Assembly: GCA_963978895.1 (NCBI GenBank)
Contig: OZ022238.1
Location: 25,312,082-25,376,081 of the forward strand
DNA from: Erpobdella octoculata
Taxonomy: Eukaryota > Annelida > Clitellata > Hirudinida > Erpobdellidae
Direction of reading: 5' to 3'
Length of the DNA: 64,000 bases
Part shown: piece by piece, positions 1-33,306 of the stretch
Numbering within the stretch: position 1 is the first letter of the stretch
How the letters are laid out: each line of letters opens with the position of its first letter
Translations under genes and position numbers: made by a program
The notes under the pieces: generated by a model
Told to the model about the DNA's origin: nothing
What the model saw: the letters and a program-made list of their open reading frames with translations, nothing else
The model's database searches: none

Positions 1-1446
1 CGTTTCAAAGCCCGAAATGTTCCATTAGCTATCCGTGCTAAAAAAGAAGACGAAATTGATCGCCTCACGAAAGAAGGGGTTTTGGAGCCAATCAACAATC
101 CAAGATGGTCAACACCTGTGGTGCCAATAATTAAATCAGCAGATGTCAACTTTTTAGATGATCTCCCATCACCACCTTTGATAGCTTCAGAAGTGGCACA
201 ACTCACGCGACGTGATCCTGAGCTATCCAGAGTCTTCACTTGGGTGGAAAGGGGATGGCCACAGAAACCAGAAGCACAGTTCCATCCTTACTCAGTAAAG
301 CAGCATGAGCTCTCTATACACAAGCACTGCTTACTTTGGGGCAGTAGGGTGGTAATACCAGCAAAGGGACGTAAACCTGTGCTGGACGAACTCCACATCG
401 CTCACCCAGGCATCGTACGAATGAAAAGTTTAGCACGTTCTTATGTGTGGTGGCCTGGCATGGATAAAGATATTGAAAGTTTTGTTTCTACATGTGAAAC
501 CTGCCAGAGACATCAACATGCACCACCGCACGCTCCCACCCACCCATGGGAAATTCCTAGACGACCGTGGTCTAGAATCCACATCGATTTTGCCGGACCT
601 TTCCAAGGCCAGAATTTTCTTATTATTGTAGACGCTTACTCCAAATGGATTGATGTTGCGCACATGAAAACAACAACAGCTGAAAGCACACTAACAGTTC
701 TCCGAAGAGTGTTTGCCACGCATGGACTGCCAGACTCCATTGTGTCCGACAACGGACCACAATTCACGTCCAATGAGTTCCAGGAGTTCTGCAAAAGAAA
801 CTTGATACAATCCATATTAGTATCTCCTTACCATGCTGCTAGCAATGGCCAAGCTGAGAGGACTGTCCAGACGACAAAGAACAGTCTTAAAAAGATTATC
901 ACAGGAAATTGGCATTACCGATTGTCAGTTTTCTTGCTAAATTCGCACATTACTCCATCAACGGCAACAGGATCAAGTCCAGCAGAATTACTCATGAGCA
1001 GAAGACTAAGAACATGTCTTGATCATTTGCACCCTGATCACTGCAGAGACAAACAGTTGCAACAGGATAAGCAGATGGCAGAAATCATAACTAACAAAGT
1101 AAGGCAATTTCAGCCCAATGATCCTGTCTTCATCAGAAGTTATGGTCCAAGGTCTGAATGGATTCCTGCAACCATAGAGGAGCCAACAGGACCAGTCTCG
1201 TACTCAGCAAAAACTCCAGATGGTAAGCAGATGAAACGACATGTTGATCTTATCCGGAAGCGCACCGTACAGCACCAGGACAATTCATCAGATGTTCAAC
1301 CTGAGGTAGCCCTACCAAAAGAACCAGATGATATTCCAGCAGCAGTCGCAGATGTTCCACATGTGGCGAACCTACCAAAAGAACCAGATGTCCAACCAAG
1401 GCGAATCATCAAGCCTCCTTCCTATTTAAAGGATTATGTACACTAG
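1..1446 (+). pseudogene. pol fragment: start of reverse transcriptase fused in frame to integrase
   Basis: The frame is open from base 1 to the TAG at 1444-1446 (481 codons visible). The first about 38 codons match the N-terminal edge of a Ty3/gypsy reverse transcriptase (a charged helix, then GVLEPINNPRWSTPVVPI). The sequence then jumps directly to the RNase H/integrase connection, so the RT catalytic core and RNase H are missing without loss of frame. The integrase looks intact. The zinc finger has HIAH near codon 132 and a CETC pair. The DDE catalytic residues lie in IDFAGPF, VSDNGPQF and SNGQAERT. A C-terminal tail carries a duplicated LPKEPD motif. It would strand-transfer LTR cDNA if expressed, but the copy cannot reverse transcribe its own RNA. 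I see this as an internally deleted, non-autonomous copy of a K02A2.6-like Ty3/gypsy lineage. Confidence 0.85.
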
Positions 1447-1456
1447 GGGGGAGGAA

Positions 1457-1647
1457 TGTTGTGTATTGAACTATTCATAAGATCTTTGTATTATTATCTA
1501 TGCGACGCGGAAGTTGATTGTCCGGGTTTACCCTTTTTGTTCTCCGTTGGTTATCCTGTGTACTAGTTCAGTGACAATCTCTTGTTCTTATATTAAACTA
1601 AGTATTGCTATAACAATTATCGTATTTGTGTTTTCGTTTAAACAACA
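1457..1647 (+). repeat. 3' LTR of the Ty3/gypsy element
   Basis: 191 bp bounded by TGTTGT and ACAACA, an inverted terminal pair typical of LTRs. It sits immediately after the GGGGGGAGGAA polypurine tract. No second LTR is in the window for comparison. Confidence 0.75.
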
Positions 1648-2128
1648 CAAAAAGCTTAACGTCGTATGCAATTAATTTGTAGGCAATTGGAAGGTTGTTA
1701 AATTAATCAACAATAATATAAATGTATAATAGGAAATAATATGTACTTAAATACATAAAAAAATAACTGCCGCTCTAGAATAGTTTTTGTCAACAATATC
1801 AACGTTCTATGTCTATTTGTGTGTATGTATGTTAGAAATATGCATTATTCCCATAGTACAACTTTAAATTTAAGTTTATAAATATAAATTTGAAAAATAA
1901 CTTAAGTATGAATTTCTAAATACTTCTATTTAATTCAAAAACCTACTTAAGTCCCTAAAAGCAGAGCTTGGGCATTGGTTAAAAAGGCTTTATTATCAAC
2001 GATTTTAAATTTAATTGTTTTTTGTGTATAGATGTTTTCTGTCAATAGTAAATTTTAGCAATCAGTTTTTTCATTTTTATTTTTGGGAACAAACTGTTTA
2101 AATTTTTTATTATGGTTTTCTTGAATTA
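1648..2128. other. AT-rich spacer, no gene seen
   Basis: The 480 bp between the LTR and the next element show no open frame of note, no inverted repeat and no recognisable family. Confidence 0.5.
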
Positions 2129-2632
2129 GTGGGGTTGTTTACCATGGATATTCATACCTATTGTGCATTTTTTAATAAAAACACCAATTTTTTCACAGAG
2201 GTATTCCTACCTATTATGAACAAATTTAGATATTGAGCCAAAGCGTAACTGCCCCCTGGCGACCGTGGTGGTTTTTTTCCACGTGTTCCGATACGCGGCA
2301 ATACCTTAGAATCCCTATATCTTCTGAACCGCTCGTTCGATTTAAACGATTGAAATGTCACTGCGTTTTTCTTCATGTGGGCTATATTTTAAGCTTAAAT
2401 TGAATGTTTTAATTTGAATGGAGCGTCCCCTAGCGGACAAAATGGAATTACGCACTACTAAAATATAAAATATCGGAAATATTTTTTTAATTGTATGGGA
2501 TACAACAAAATTTACAATGAACCACTAATATGAAATTGGGGATAACCTTTCAGAATTTATGTTATGTTTTGATCACAGGCGCCCCCTAGTGGACAAAATA
2601 GCAAGACGCCATTTTTCAGTTTATAACAAATC
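2129..2632 (+). repeat. left terminal inverted repeat of the outer element
   Basis: Uninterrupted arm. It aligns to the reverse complement of 8382-8278 and then 6294-5877, including the shared blocks CACCTATTATGAAC-like, GATATAGGGATT-like and GGTTATCCCCAATTTCATATT-like. The join falls at GAGCCAAAG, the site where the right arm was split. Confidence 0.8.
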
Positions 2633-3484
2633 AGTAATAACTTTAAAACGGCACGAGATAGAACAGTATGTCACTTTCAGTATATACAAACCCGATAAAA
2701 AAGTGTGCATAAAGATGAAATAAGTAATGTGATTGTAATGAACGATAAATTACTTGTACTTATTTTGATTTCAAATGTCAACTGTTACTCAGTTAGTGCG
2801 CTTGTAAATAAAGGAGGCCTATCCTGTAATTTATACGATCTTGATTATGACGTCATCGTTGACTGTTTGAGTTAAAGTAAATTTAAACCAGTGCGATATG
2901 TAATGGTTTTAAACTAATCCTGATCGTCGTCACAGGTTAGTTCACCAATTTTCCATTCAGGTAAATTGCTTAATATAATTAGATGTTTTTTAGCGAATAA
3001 AATACGTTTTAACATTTTGTTTGCTTGTAAAAAATATCGCCGATTGTCTGCTTGAGCGATAATATGTTGTTTTAATGTTAATGTGTTCTTTTTGAGTAAC
3101 ACTGTAAAACACAGGACTAGTCTGAATATTCTTGTTAAAGTAATATATTGTTAACTGTACAATATACATTCTTCCTAATGCGAATTAACCGTTAAGAAAG
3201 ACTTGCTATTCATCTTAGGAAGAATCTAGCGATAATAAAATGATTTAGTTACATTTTTGCTTGAAATTATTATCATTTAAAATCATTTTCAGCGGTTGGA
3301 AAAAAACAAAATTAATCAAGAATACAAAACAGTGGCAAACTAGATATAAAGGCTGCTGATCATATCAGGCCTACCAAAGCTACTGGCTTATATATAACGT
3401 ATCTAGGCTCCAATAAATTATTCATCACATTCAACTTTACATTCAACAGTACCCTCTCAGATGTGAGAACTTGTCCATGGAAAC

Positions 3485-3597
<113 letters not shown>

Positions 3598-3943
3598 TTT
3601 TAGGCAAACTCGATTGAAAAAAGTGGCGCACTTGGCTGAATCGATTTTATTTTTAATTTTTTCCAATACTCTAAATCGGTTTAAAAATAATTTATTCTCA
3701 AACACAAACTCCATAATCTTATAGGCTAATAGATCTATTTCGGCAATTTTTTGCCATCATCAGAGCCGTTTAACTTTTTAAAAATAAAATGCAGTGACTA
3801 AATGGTAAAAGATACAACTAATTGAAAGGAATTAAAATACAATTAAAATAAAATTTAAATTCATTATATACAAATGTAACAACATAAAAAATATTAAAAT
3901 TAAAATAATTATAATAATAACAGTAATAACTAAATAATTAAGA

Positions 3944-4507
3944 TCAGTTAGTAAAGCCTTTAACATCGGAATTACAGTCAACTTTAAGGACGTGACTGGA
4001 AGAAGAATCACATACATTATCTATAACCTTTGAAACACAAACGTCTGGTACAAAACATTCATTCAACGAAGAAATACCTGAAGAAACATTGGCACTATTA
4101 ACATGCATATTTTTAACAGAAGTTGTAGATGAGTTAAAACATTTATTATTATTATTATTAGTTTTAATACTATTTAGAGAACCAAAAAGTTTAAGAGTTA
4201 AATCAAAAGAATACCATTGTTTATTAATTAAAGGCTTACATTTATTAATAGCTAAAGCTTCTTTTAATTTTAACTTAATGGGTTGATTTTCTTTCATTAG
4301 TATTCTGGTGTTATCAATTAGAAATTTATGTGATGGTTTGATTGAATGTTGTGTTGACATATGTTGGTATATGGCACCACTTTGACAATGCATAGTCAAT
4401 CTACGAGACAGAGTAGTTCTAGTATGACCAATGTAATTTTCCACCTGACCATGTGGAAACGGACACGAAAATTGGTACACTAGGTTGGTTTGTATTGTAC
4501 CACTCAT
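3944..4507 (-). pseudogene. Penelope-like element 3' fragment (GIY-YIG endonuclease region)
   Basis: A 187-residue frame contains VYQFSCPFPHG, then YIGHTRTTLSRRL, then GAIYQHMSTQH. This is the layout of the GIY-YIG nuclease at the C-terminus of Penelope-like retroelements. The usual downstream KLKLKEALAI...PLINKQ segment follows. No reverse transcriptase lies upstream, so it is a 5'-truncated insertion. The minus-strand 3' flank (3600-3790) contains CTGATGATGGC followed by TTGCCGAAATAG, similar to the pseudo-LTR ends of these elements. The last 60 residues are low complexity. It sits inside the long-TIR element. Confidence 0.6.
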
Positions 4508-5108
4508 TATTTTTATTTTTTCACATTATTTGTATTGCATCTTCATATGCTTACAAGTGTTGTCGTTGCTGTCTTGTATCCAACACAATGTCCAAGACCT
4601 TCAAATTCGTCAAGTTTTGTGGCGCAAAAGCAGCCCAGTCTACCTCCGCCCAGCCAGCAACAGAGACAGACTATGGGAACTGTGCTTTGTTTTCCAGGAA
4701 ACAACGACAGAAGCGCTCACACGTCCATCGCAGTCCAAACGAAAAGACATAGGTGGTGGCTACAGCTACCTAGCTGAACATCTAAAAAAATTCAACAAAC
4801 TCAACTTGCTTCCAAAGTTCTTTCTGTTGGACCGCCTGGATGAAGGAAGCGGCACGAAGCAGTTTTGGCCGCCAACAAAGCAGTTATAGCCGCTACAAAG
4901 CAGTTTTGGCCGCCAACAAAGCAGTTTTGGCAGCCAACAAAGCAGTATACCACCAGACCTACAAGCTTAAATACAATAGGACAAAATAGACAGGACGGAG
5001 AAGAAGCGGACGAAAATTGACGTTGAGGAAGAAGAAAATACTGAAAGCAACGTAAGCAAGCGCACTCGAGTTCGGTCATGTCCACCGAATACAGACCCAA
5101 ATTTAAAG

Positions 5109-5677
5109 CAAGTCAACTGTTTCTTCTGCGGAGAAGCTCCTGGTACTGAGAGTCTGCATGAGGCTACAACTTTCCAAGTTGACTCGCGTGTGAGGTCCTG
5201 TGCGCTGCTGCTGGATGACATGAACCTCCTGACGAAACTTAACGCCGGGGATATTATTGCACAGAAAGCCAAGTACTACCGTAATTGTTTCCTGAACTTG
5301 TACAATCGCGCACGAAAGATGACGGACAAAGGTGTGAACGATAAAGAAACAATGGCATGACTTGCTTTCGCAGAGCTGGTGATGTTTATTAAAGAAGCTG
5401 TGATGGATGATGGGACTGTCCCGGTTTACAGATTTGCTGACCTGGCGCAGTTGTACATGTCAAGGATAGAACAGCTTGGCTTCGATCATGATGGGAGGGT
5501 GCACACAACACGTCTGAAAGAGAGACTACTTGCACATTTCCCTGCCATGCATGCACAGCACCAGGGTCGCGATATCCTGCTTGCATTCGATGACGACCTG
5601 GGCGATGCACTGGCAAAGGTTTGTGAAATAGACAGAGCGTTGATGCTGTTCAACTGGCACTGGCTGCCAAAATTGTG
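5109..5677 (+). pseudogene. Degenerate uncharacterised protein of the long-TIR element
   Basis: From about 5109 the frame reads a CxxC-type start (NCFFCGEAPG), then an acidic/hydrophobic helical region, and ends at 5677. It is broken by an in-frame TGA at 5358-5360, where a Trp codon is likely (MA-stop-LAFAELV). A plausible upstream piece (SKTFKFVKFCGAKAAQ, about 4590-4752) is in another frame. I recall similar proteins as repeat-encoded, uncharacterised families in invertebrate genomes, but I cannot name a function. It is probably the element's own gene, as it is the only protein not explained by a secondary insertion. Confidence 0.5.
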
Positions 5678-6294
5678 AGACGCAACATCATCGGAGACAC
5701 AAAGGAGTTCAGTGGGTTTCATGCACGATGCCAACAGGACTCCATGCCACCCATGTTGCATGGCTTGGTCAGTATGATATTGAAAGGTCCAAGCATCAAA
5801 GATCAGAGTGATAACAATACACCTGCGGCACTGACCATCGCGCTCTCCTCAAGTTCAACAGCGTGAAGCACAAACGGATTTGTTATAAACTGAAAAATGG
5901 CGTCTTGCCATTTTGTCCGCTAGGGGGCGCCTGTTATCAAAACAAAATGTACATTCTGAAAGGTTATCCCCAATTTCATATTAGTGTTTCATTGTAAATT
6001 TTGTTTTATCCTATACAATTAAACAGATATTCCCGATATTCTATATTTTAGTAGTGTCGTATTGCCATTTCGTCCTATAAGTGACGCTCCAATCAAACTA
6101 AAACATTCAATTTAAGCTCAAAAAATAGGCCACATGAAGTAAAACGCAGAGACATTTCAATCGTTTAATTCGAACGAGTGGTTCAGAAGATATAGGGATT
6201 TTAGGGTCATGCCGGCGTATCGGAACACGTGGCGTGGCGGCAATTTAGGAAAAAAAACCGCCACGGTCGCCAGAGGGCAGTTACGCTTTGGCCC

Positions 6295-6440
6295 GGTATC
6301 CGGACGATTGCACGTAGGACTTTCACACATAGGACTATCCCCCATAGATTTTCGCTCATAGGTCTGTTGCTCATAGGATCATCGCACATAAACCTTTCGC
6401 ACATAGGATGTTCGCTCGTAAGACTATCGCTCATAGGACG
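6295..6440 (+). repeat. Left MULE terminal repeat: 15-bp minisatellite
   Basis: About nine degenerate tandem copies of a 15-bp unit with core CATAGGACT. Phase is kept, and the intervening bases alternate between TTCGCA and ATCGCT types. Confidence 0.85.
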
Positions 6441-6641
6441 TTAGCCAATATATTAACGCTGGAGACTCGTTTGCTCGCTTTGAAATGAATTCAACAGATT
6501 TATCTCGCCGGAAAAGCGATCGCTTTGATGTGAAACGATCGTTTTGAAGTGAATTTAACAGATAACTTCCCAGAAAAGCGATCGCTTTGAAGTGAACTCA
6601 AAAAATTTAAACACGGTACAGTAAAATATCCTAATAGATAA

Positions 6642-7952
6642 GTAGGATTACAGTTTTGGCGCTGCTGCAAGGCACGAAGTATTAAATGTAAAACAAACTT
6701 GGTAAGTGATGGAACGAAGGTGATTAGAATAAACATCGTCGATCATAATCACGAAGGCAACATCGCCAGGGTACTCGCCAGAAAAGCGATCGGTGAAATG
6801 AAAACTAAAATGAACAATACACTTGCCGGATGCAGCGCAACACAAGGTTTAGATTGTTCCCAGCTTCCTGATCACGTTCTGATGGCCCTACCAAAGAAGT
6901 CTTCTCTGGGACGGATCCTGCATCGCCATCAACAAAAGGTGTTGTCTTCAGGTGACATCGAATCAGTTCTTCCTCCGCCTCCAAAGGACTTAACATTCGC
7001 AATTTCTGATCGTTTTGCCCAGTTCGTTCTGTACGACTCCGGTCCAGGCCCAGATCGACTGCTGATTTGCGGATTTAACGAACTGTTAGACGGCTTAGCG
7101 AGATCGTCATTCTGGCTTGCAGACGGTACATTTAAAGTCGTACCAAGTATTTACTTTCAACTCTACACCATACATTTTCAGTTCGTTACTGGTGTGAATC
7201 CTGTGGCTATTTACTGCTTGTTACCAAATAAGACACCAAATAACCGCATGTTTATCGCGATTAAAGGATTGGTTCCAGTTGCAAGTCTTACAAACGTCCT
7301 CGTTAATTTTGAGTCGGCCAGTATTGGTGCTTTTCGTGATGCATTTCCAAATGCCCGTATGGCTGGATGTTATTTTCATCTGTCGCAAAGCATAATTCGC
7401 AAAGTTAACCAAATTGGGATAAAACTAGATTATGAACAAAATGATGAGGTGCGTGGATCAGTACGTTGTCTCGCTGCGCTAGCGTTTGTACCTGTCAATG
7501 ACATCGTTGAGTCATTCGAGACCCTTGCTGAGTCAATGCCACAAATTGAACACATGGATGAACTACTAACTTACTTTGAGCACACGTACATACGTGGTCG
7601 TCGTCTGAGAGGCCGAGTTGAAAATTACGGAACCCCCTTATTCTCCATCGAAACATGGAATCAGCGTGACACTGGTTTAGCAAGAACGACGAATATTGTG
7701 GAAGGTTGGCACCACGGCCTACAGGTTTTATTGCAGTGCAGTCACCCGACATTGTGGAAATTCCTGTCAGAACTCAAGAACGACTGTTCGAAGCAGAAGG
7801 CATAATTTCTACAGAGATCAGCAGGTACAGAACAACCAGCCGTCAAACGTTACCGAATCCTTCGAGATCGCGTAATGAGGGCAGTAGCCACTTATGGGCA
7901 GACAGATATTCTAACCTACCTCCGTTCCATGGCGTACTTATCGTATAACTAA
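6642..7952 (+). pseudogene. FLYWCH-MULE transposase with one nonsense codon
   Basis: The open frame starts after a stop at 6639. The first residues (QFWRCCKARSIKC, then DHNHEGN) are the second half of a FLYWCH zinc finger (WxC, C, HxH). The catalytic MULE domain follows, with LADGTFKVVP (first Asp), NFESASIGAFRDAFPNARMAGCYFHLSQ (second acidic residue and the CxxH signature), then the WNxR and TNIVEGWHHGLQ motifs. A TAA at 7803-7805 stops the frame, but the same frame runs on for another 48 codons to a TAA at 7950-7952 with the normal tail (DILTYLRSMAYLS). The N-terminal finger looks incomplete and I see no good ATG, so a 5' exon or decay is likely. The host function would be DNA cut-and-paste at the 15-bp terminal arrays. 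Confidence 0.8.
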
Positions 7953-8120
7953 ATATTTTCTAAACTTGTAACAGTGAACATTTATATAATTAAATACTAC
8001 GTGCAGTTAATAAAAATATGAATATGAATAATAATAAAAATAGCCAATATTAATTTTTTTTCATAATCGGTGTTCTGTTTGTTATGTTGTAAGTTCATAA
8101 ATTGGTTCAAATAGTACAAA

Positions 8121-8277
8121 TATGAGTGAACGTCCTATCATCAAACTTCCTGTGAGTGAAAGCCCTATGAGCGAAAGTCTTATGTGCGATCGTCCTATGA
8201 GTCCCAGTCCTATGTGAGATCGTCCTATGAGTCACAGTCCTATGTGCCGAAAGCCTATGTGCTATAGTCCTAGAATC
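8121..8277 (-). repeat. Right MULE terminal repeat: inverted 15-bp minisatellite
   Basis: About ten units with core AGTCCTATGTG, the reverse complement of the left array. One or two 15-bp units are shuffled relative to the left side, so the arms match unit by unit rather than as one continuous alignment. Confidence 0.85.
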
Positions 8278-8382
8278 CTTTGGCCCAATATTCAAATTGG
8301 TTCATAATAGGTGGGACTACTTCTGTGAAAATGTTGGTGCTTTTAACAAAAAATGCCCAATAGGTTAGCTTACCTGCCCCAC

Positions 8383-8852
8383 TATATTATCTCTTATTTA
8401 AACTCTTCAACTATGTTTGCTGTCTTCTAACTCACACCTCCATAATTTTATAATTGATCCTGATTTTGTTGAATTGAAATAGTTTACTTTAAGATAAAAC
8501 AATGATTTTAAAGTGTTTATTGATGTTAAAAAACTTTGACTTATCTTTATATCATTTTGCTAATCTCATCTCGGCATTTAACAATGTAAACTAATGTATA
8601 TTTCCACTAATCGTATGTATCCAAATCTTATTAAACATACCCTTGGCAAACACTCATTTTTATAAAACCACCTTTTCCTTCTTCTTACAATGTTGATTTC
8701 ATATTTTTTTTGTAAAACCTTCCGTTTAACCATTAAAAAGTAATATTAAAATTTTATATCTATCCAATGATTGATCAAAAATTAAATTTAATAAATATGA
8801 TAATTTATATTTTTTAGTCTGATAAAATGTTCATTTAAATACTAATTTATCA
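8383..8852. other. AT-rich spacer downstream of copy A, no gene seen
   Basis: The 470 bp hold no conserved frame or repeat that I recognise. I looked here for a hydrophobic anchor exon for copy A and found none. Confidence 0.4.
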
Positions 8853-30032
<21,180 letters not shown>

Positions 30033-31620
30033 CGTTCTATGCGAAAAAATAATTTATGATCATTGCACGGGTCTTCATTGATAGAGCGTACTTTGCTAGC
30101 CTACATCATAACAATAGTTGCTACAATGGCTTAGTTGGTTGAGCGTCATACTTCAATATCAATAGATTAGCTATGTAAATCCCTATCAACGCCATGTACT
30201 TTACCCATGTTATGAACAAGTAAAGATAAAAAATAAATTAAAAAAAAAGCTTTTGTTTTGGCTCTTTATCTGAGTCAACGAACTAAAATTTTTGAATCTT
30301 AAACAACCGTTACGCTCAATTTTGTATTTTGTATTTAATTTTTTATTAATAATTTTGTTTATTACAACTACACTAACTTTCATATAAAATCGATTTTGAT
30401 TAATTTTAATTGATTTAAGGTAAGCAGTCGCACAGTTAAAAATTGCATGAAGACGTACGAGTTTGAGTTGATCCGTTTATATCTCGATAATTCAGGCGTC
30501 TATATACTCTTTGGTTACATCAGGAGACTTGTAAAATGCGGGCATTCAACAAGACCAATGAATGCACTTGGCCACGCCTACTTCTCCTAAATATTGCGTC
30601 TGGAAGTTATGTCCACATTTTATTTTTTTTATAACTTTATTAATTGGGGTCCCACAACCTTAGTTTTAGTTTCCACGTCCTAAAGCGTTATTAATCCATA
30701 TTACTAGAAATTTCCATGGCTATAAAGTGCCCCTAACGCCGTAACCTTGACCAACTATTTTGCCAGTCAGAATCGCAAATTGGCGAGCTGACGGCCATTA
30801 TCGTCATCACTTTAGTCTTTAGCTTTCGAATTATTTATTAAACTATTAAAACATTGTTTTATAAAACTTGTAATGTATATTTATAATTTATGTTTGTTCA
30901 CAATATTTTATCCTTTATTTATAAAAAATAAAAAAAATTAAACAAATTTACGTTAAAACCTTTTTTCCAGGAGATTATTTCAAATTTATTTTTTATAGAT
31001 TATTATTCACTTTGAAAAATTAATTCTTTTTATTTATGGTGTAATTGGTGTGACTTTAGTGGTTTAAGTGAAAAATGAATAAAACCGTTGAAATCAACGC
31101 GTAAACAAACATCGTTTACGCGTCTACGCTCTCTCTCTCCTTTCTCTCCCCTTTTTTTCTACGCTCTCTAAGATTTGATCACACCAGACAGACAAACTAA
31201 CCAACAAACAGAGAGACGTGTGAAGTTAAATAAAAGCATTTAAAAATCAAGGAGTTAAAGCGTTTTCTGCGCAGTATATAAAAGACCGGTGCAACCGAGT
31301 TTGGTAGGAGGCTTTCTAAAATTATCCTCATTGACTGAACAATTTATTTTTCAAATTTCAAATGTTATAATAGTTTTTTAATAATGTTAAATTATTTGGT
31401 TAAAAGACTTAAATCAGTTTGTTTGTTCATAGAATAAACCAAAAATGATTTGATTGGGTTGACCTGTTTGCTGCTAAACCTTGAATAAGTGATAACTTTT
31501 GTCTTGTTCGACTTCCAGCTAAGAAATACATTCTTGTTTACAGCATATTACTTTGTCATTTTTTTAAAATGTTGATAGACTTTTGCAAAAATAGTTTGAT
31601 TCATTTAAAATTTTTCTCAT

Positions 31621-31897
<277 letters not shown>

Positions 31898-32608
31898 GTT
31901 GTAACTTTTTTTTTTTTAAAGTTTTAGAAAAAGTATAAGTAATGATTATTTTTGAAGACATTTGGTATTATTGCACCATAAATTTGAACGTTTTTTATGA
32001 TAGCTCATAAAAGTGCTGTTAAAATAAAATAGAAACTTTGGGTAGGCAAGAAAGTATTAGTCATAGTGAGACTAACTTTGCTATGAGAGTTCATCTTTTG
32101 AGTTAGTGCTTTTTGTAAGAAAAATGTTATGCAGATAAACATTTAAGTACCCTACGTACTGAGTTAGTCAAAACATAAAATTGAAATTGTACGTTTTACT
32201 TGTTCAGCAATAAGCTGACATTCATGTTTCTGACTCAATAAATGACATGAATATGCATTTATAAAACAGATGTATACGGGAGGATACATGGGGCGGGGGT
32301 CCTGGGGATCTGGACCTTTCATTGCAAAAAAAACTAAAAACTAAAATGTTTTTGCATTTTACAAGCAGTTACATGACCCAACAGCTTAGGCATAACGATT
32401 TGCTTAGGATACAGAGTAACAGTTAATCAATCAATCAAAATAAATTTATATACCGCCTTTATAAATTCACTGACGTTCTTTGATAAATTAGCTATCTAAA
32501 AATGTTTTAAACCCTTACAAAAGTAAAAAGTGAATTAATTTTAAAAATTACAAATGAGAAAACAATCGATCATTTAGTTATAGACTTTTTTACTAAGAAT
32601 TAGCACAC

Positions 32609-32790
32609 GCCCTTTTCAAGACAAGTCTTGCACCAAGGCAAGAAAGGGCACTTGCAAAGGCAGCTATTTATAGGCGCCTACCTCTTTAGCAATGCGAGTG
32701 AACTCCTTGCTTAATGGAGTTACGCTTGTGACGCCGGTGAGGCTATAACTGCCAACCTAACGTTCTTCCGCTCTGCCACCAGCGCCTCTT
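32609..32790 (-). repeat. Possible tRNA-derived short repeat
   Basis: On the minus strand GGTGGCAGAGCGGAAGAACG resembles a tRNA-type A box. The other end forms a hairpin GCCCTTTTC/GAAAGGGC (32609-32649). It is less AT-rich than its surroundings. No B box that I trust. Confidence 0.3.
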
Positions 32791-33306
32791 AGATTAGATT
32801 TAGATGATGGTCGCTGATCTTAGATGTTGACAAAAGTTGTCATAACGGCATTTTATCTTATATTTCTAGTTTGCTTTTTCTGACTATATTGATTTGAAAT
32901 TACCCCACTTAGAGTACATTTGGGTCTTAACCCTGTGTCGTCAACCTGGGGTGTATCACACCCCAGAGGGTATAATTGAGCCTGTTTCTCACTTATTAAA
33001 CCAAATAAAATTAAATGCTTCTGTGACATCTAGTAGCCCTACCTTCCCAAGACTCTGACAATATTTGGCCACTCTTGAATAATGGATTTTGAAAATGTGA
33101 ACGGTTAAAGGGTCCTACGCATATTCCGTCATCCTGGGGTGTTCGACACCCCATCAACGTTGAAGCTCATTTTAACAAAACTATAATTACCACAATGTTA
33201 AAAAGTGAAACACGACTCTAATGAAGATGGCAGAAGTGATTCTGAACGGGCAAGTGATGTATAATCTGAAGCGAGATCGGACCGTGGACCGCCACCGGTA
33301 AGTCGT

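Larger units (their letters stand above)
1..1647 (+). mobile_element. Ty3/gypsy LTR retrotransposon, 3' part
   Basis: The window opens inside this element. From left to right it shows a pol reading frame ending at 1446, a purine-rich tract (about 1445-1456) serving as polypurine tract, and a 191-bp 3' LTR (1457-1647) that begins TGTTGTG and ends ACAACA. The 5' LTR and gag lie outside the window. The five bases after the LTR (CAAAA, 1648-1652) would be the target duplication, but its partner cannot be seen. Family assignment rests on the integrase sequence and the PPT/LTR order. Confidence 0.85.
6295..8277 (+). mobile_element. Mutator-like element (MULE) with minisatellite terminal inverted repeats
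   Basis: 1983 bp, bounded by a perfect 9-bp direct repeat CTTTGGCCC (6286-6294, 8278-8286). That length is typical for Mutator-like transposition. The left end starts GGTATCCGGAC and the right end, read inward, starts GATTCTAGGACT. Behind each end lie 15-bp degenerate units (core CACATAGGACTATCG), arranged inverted on the two sides. The interior encodes a FLYWCH/MULE transposase (6642-7952). It has inserted into the right arm of the long-TIR element. Confidence 0.85.
5877..8382 (-). repeat. right terminal inverted repeat, interrupted at 6295-8277
   Basis: 5877-6294 matches the inner 400 bases of the left arm and 8278-8382 the outer 100 bases. The interruption carries CTTTGGCCC on both sides (6286-6294 and 8278-8286). 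The intact left arm has the single-copy version CTTTGGCTC, which identifies the duplication as a target site. Confidence 0.8.

Noticed and set aside
8107..8295. HRTIAHRT-type frame as a repetitive host protein
   Set aside because: It is the translation of the MULE terminal 15-bp array, with the mirror image at 6295-6440.
30109..30185. Possible tRNA gene (GGCTTAGTTGGTTGAGCG)
   Set aside because: The A-box-like start is good but no acceptor stem closes and the B box is poor.
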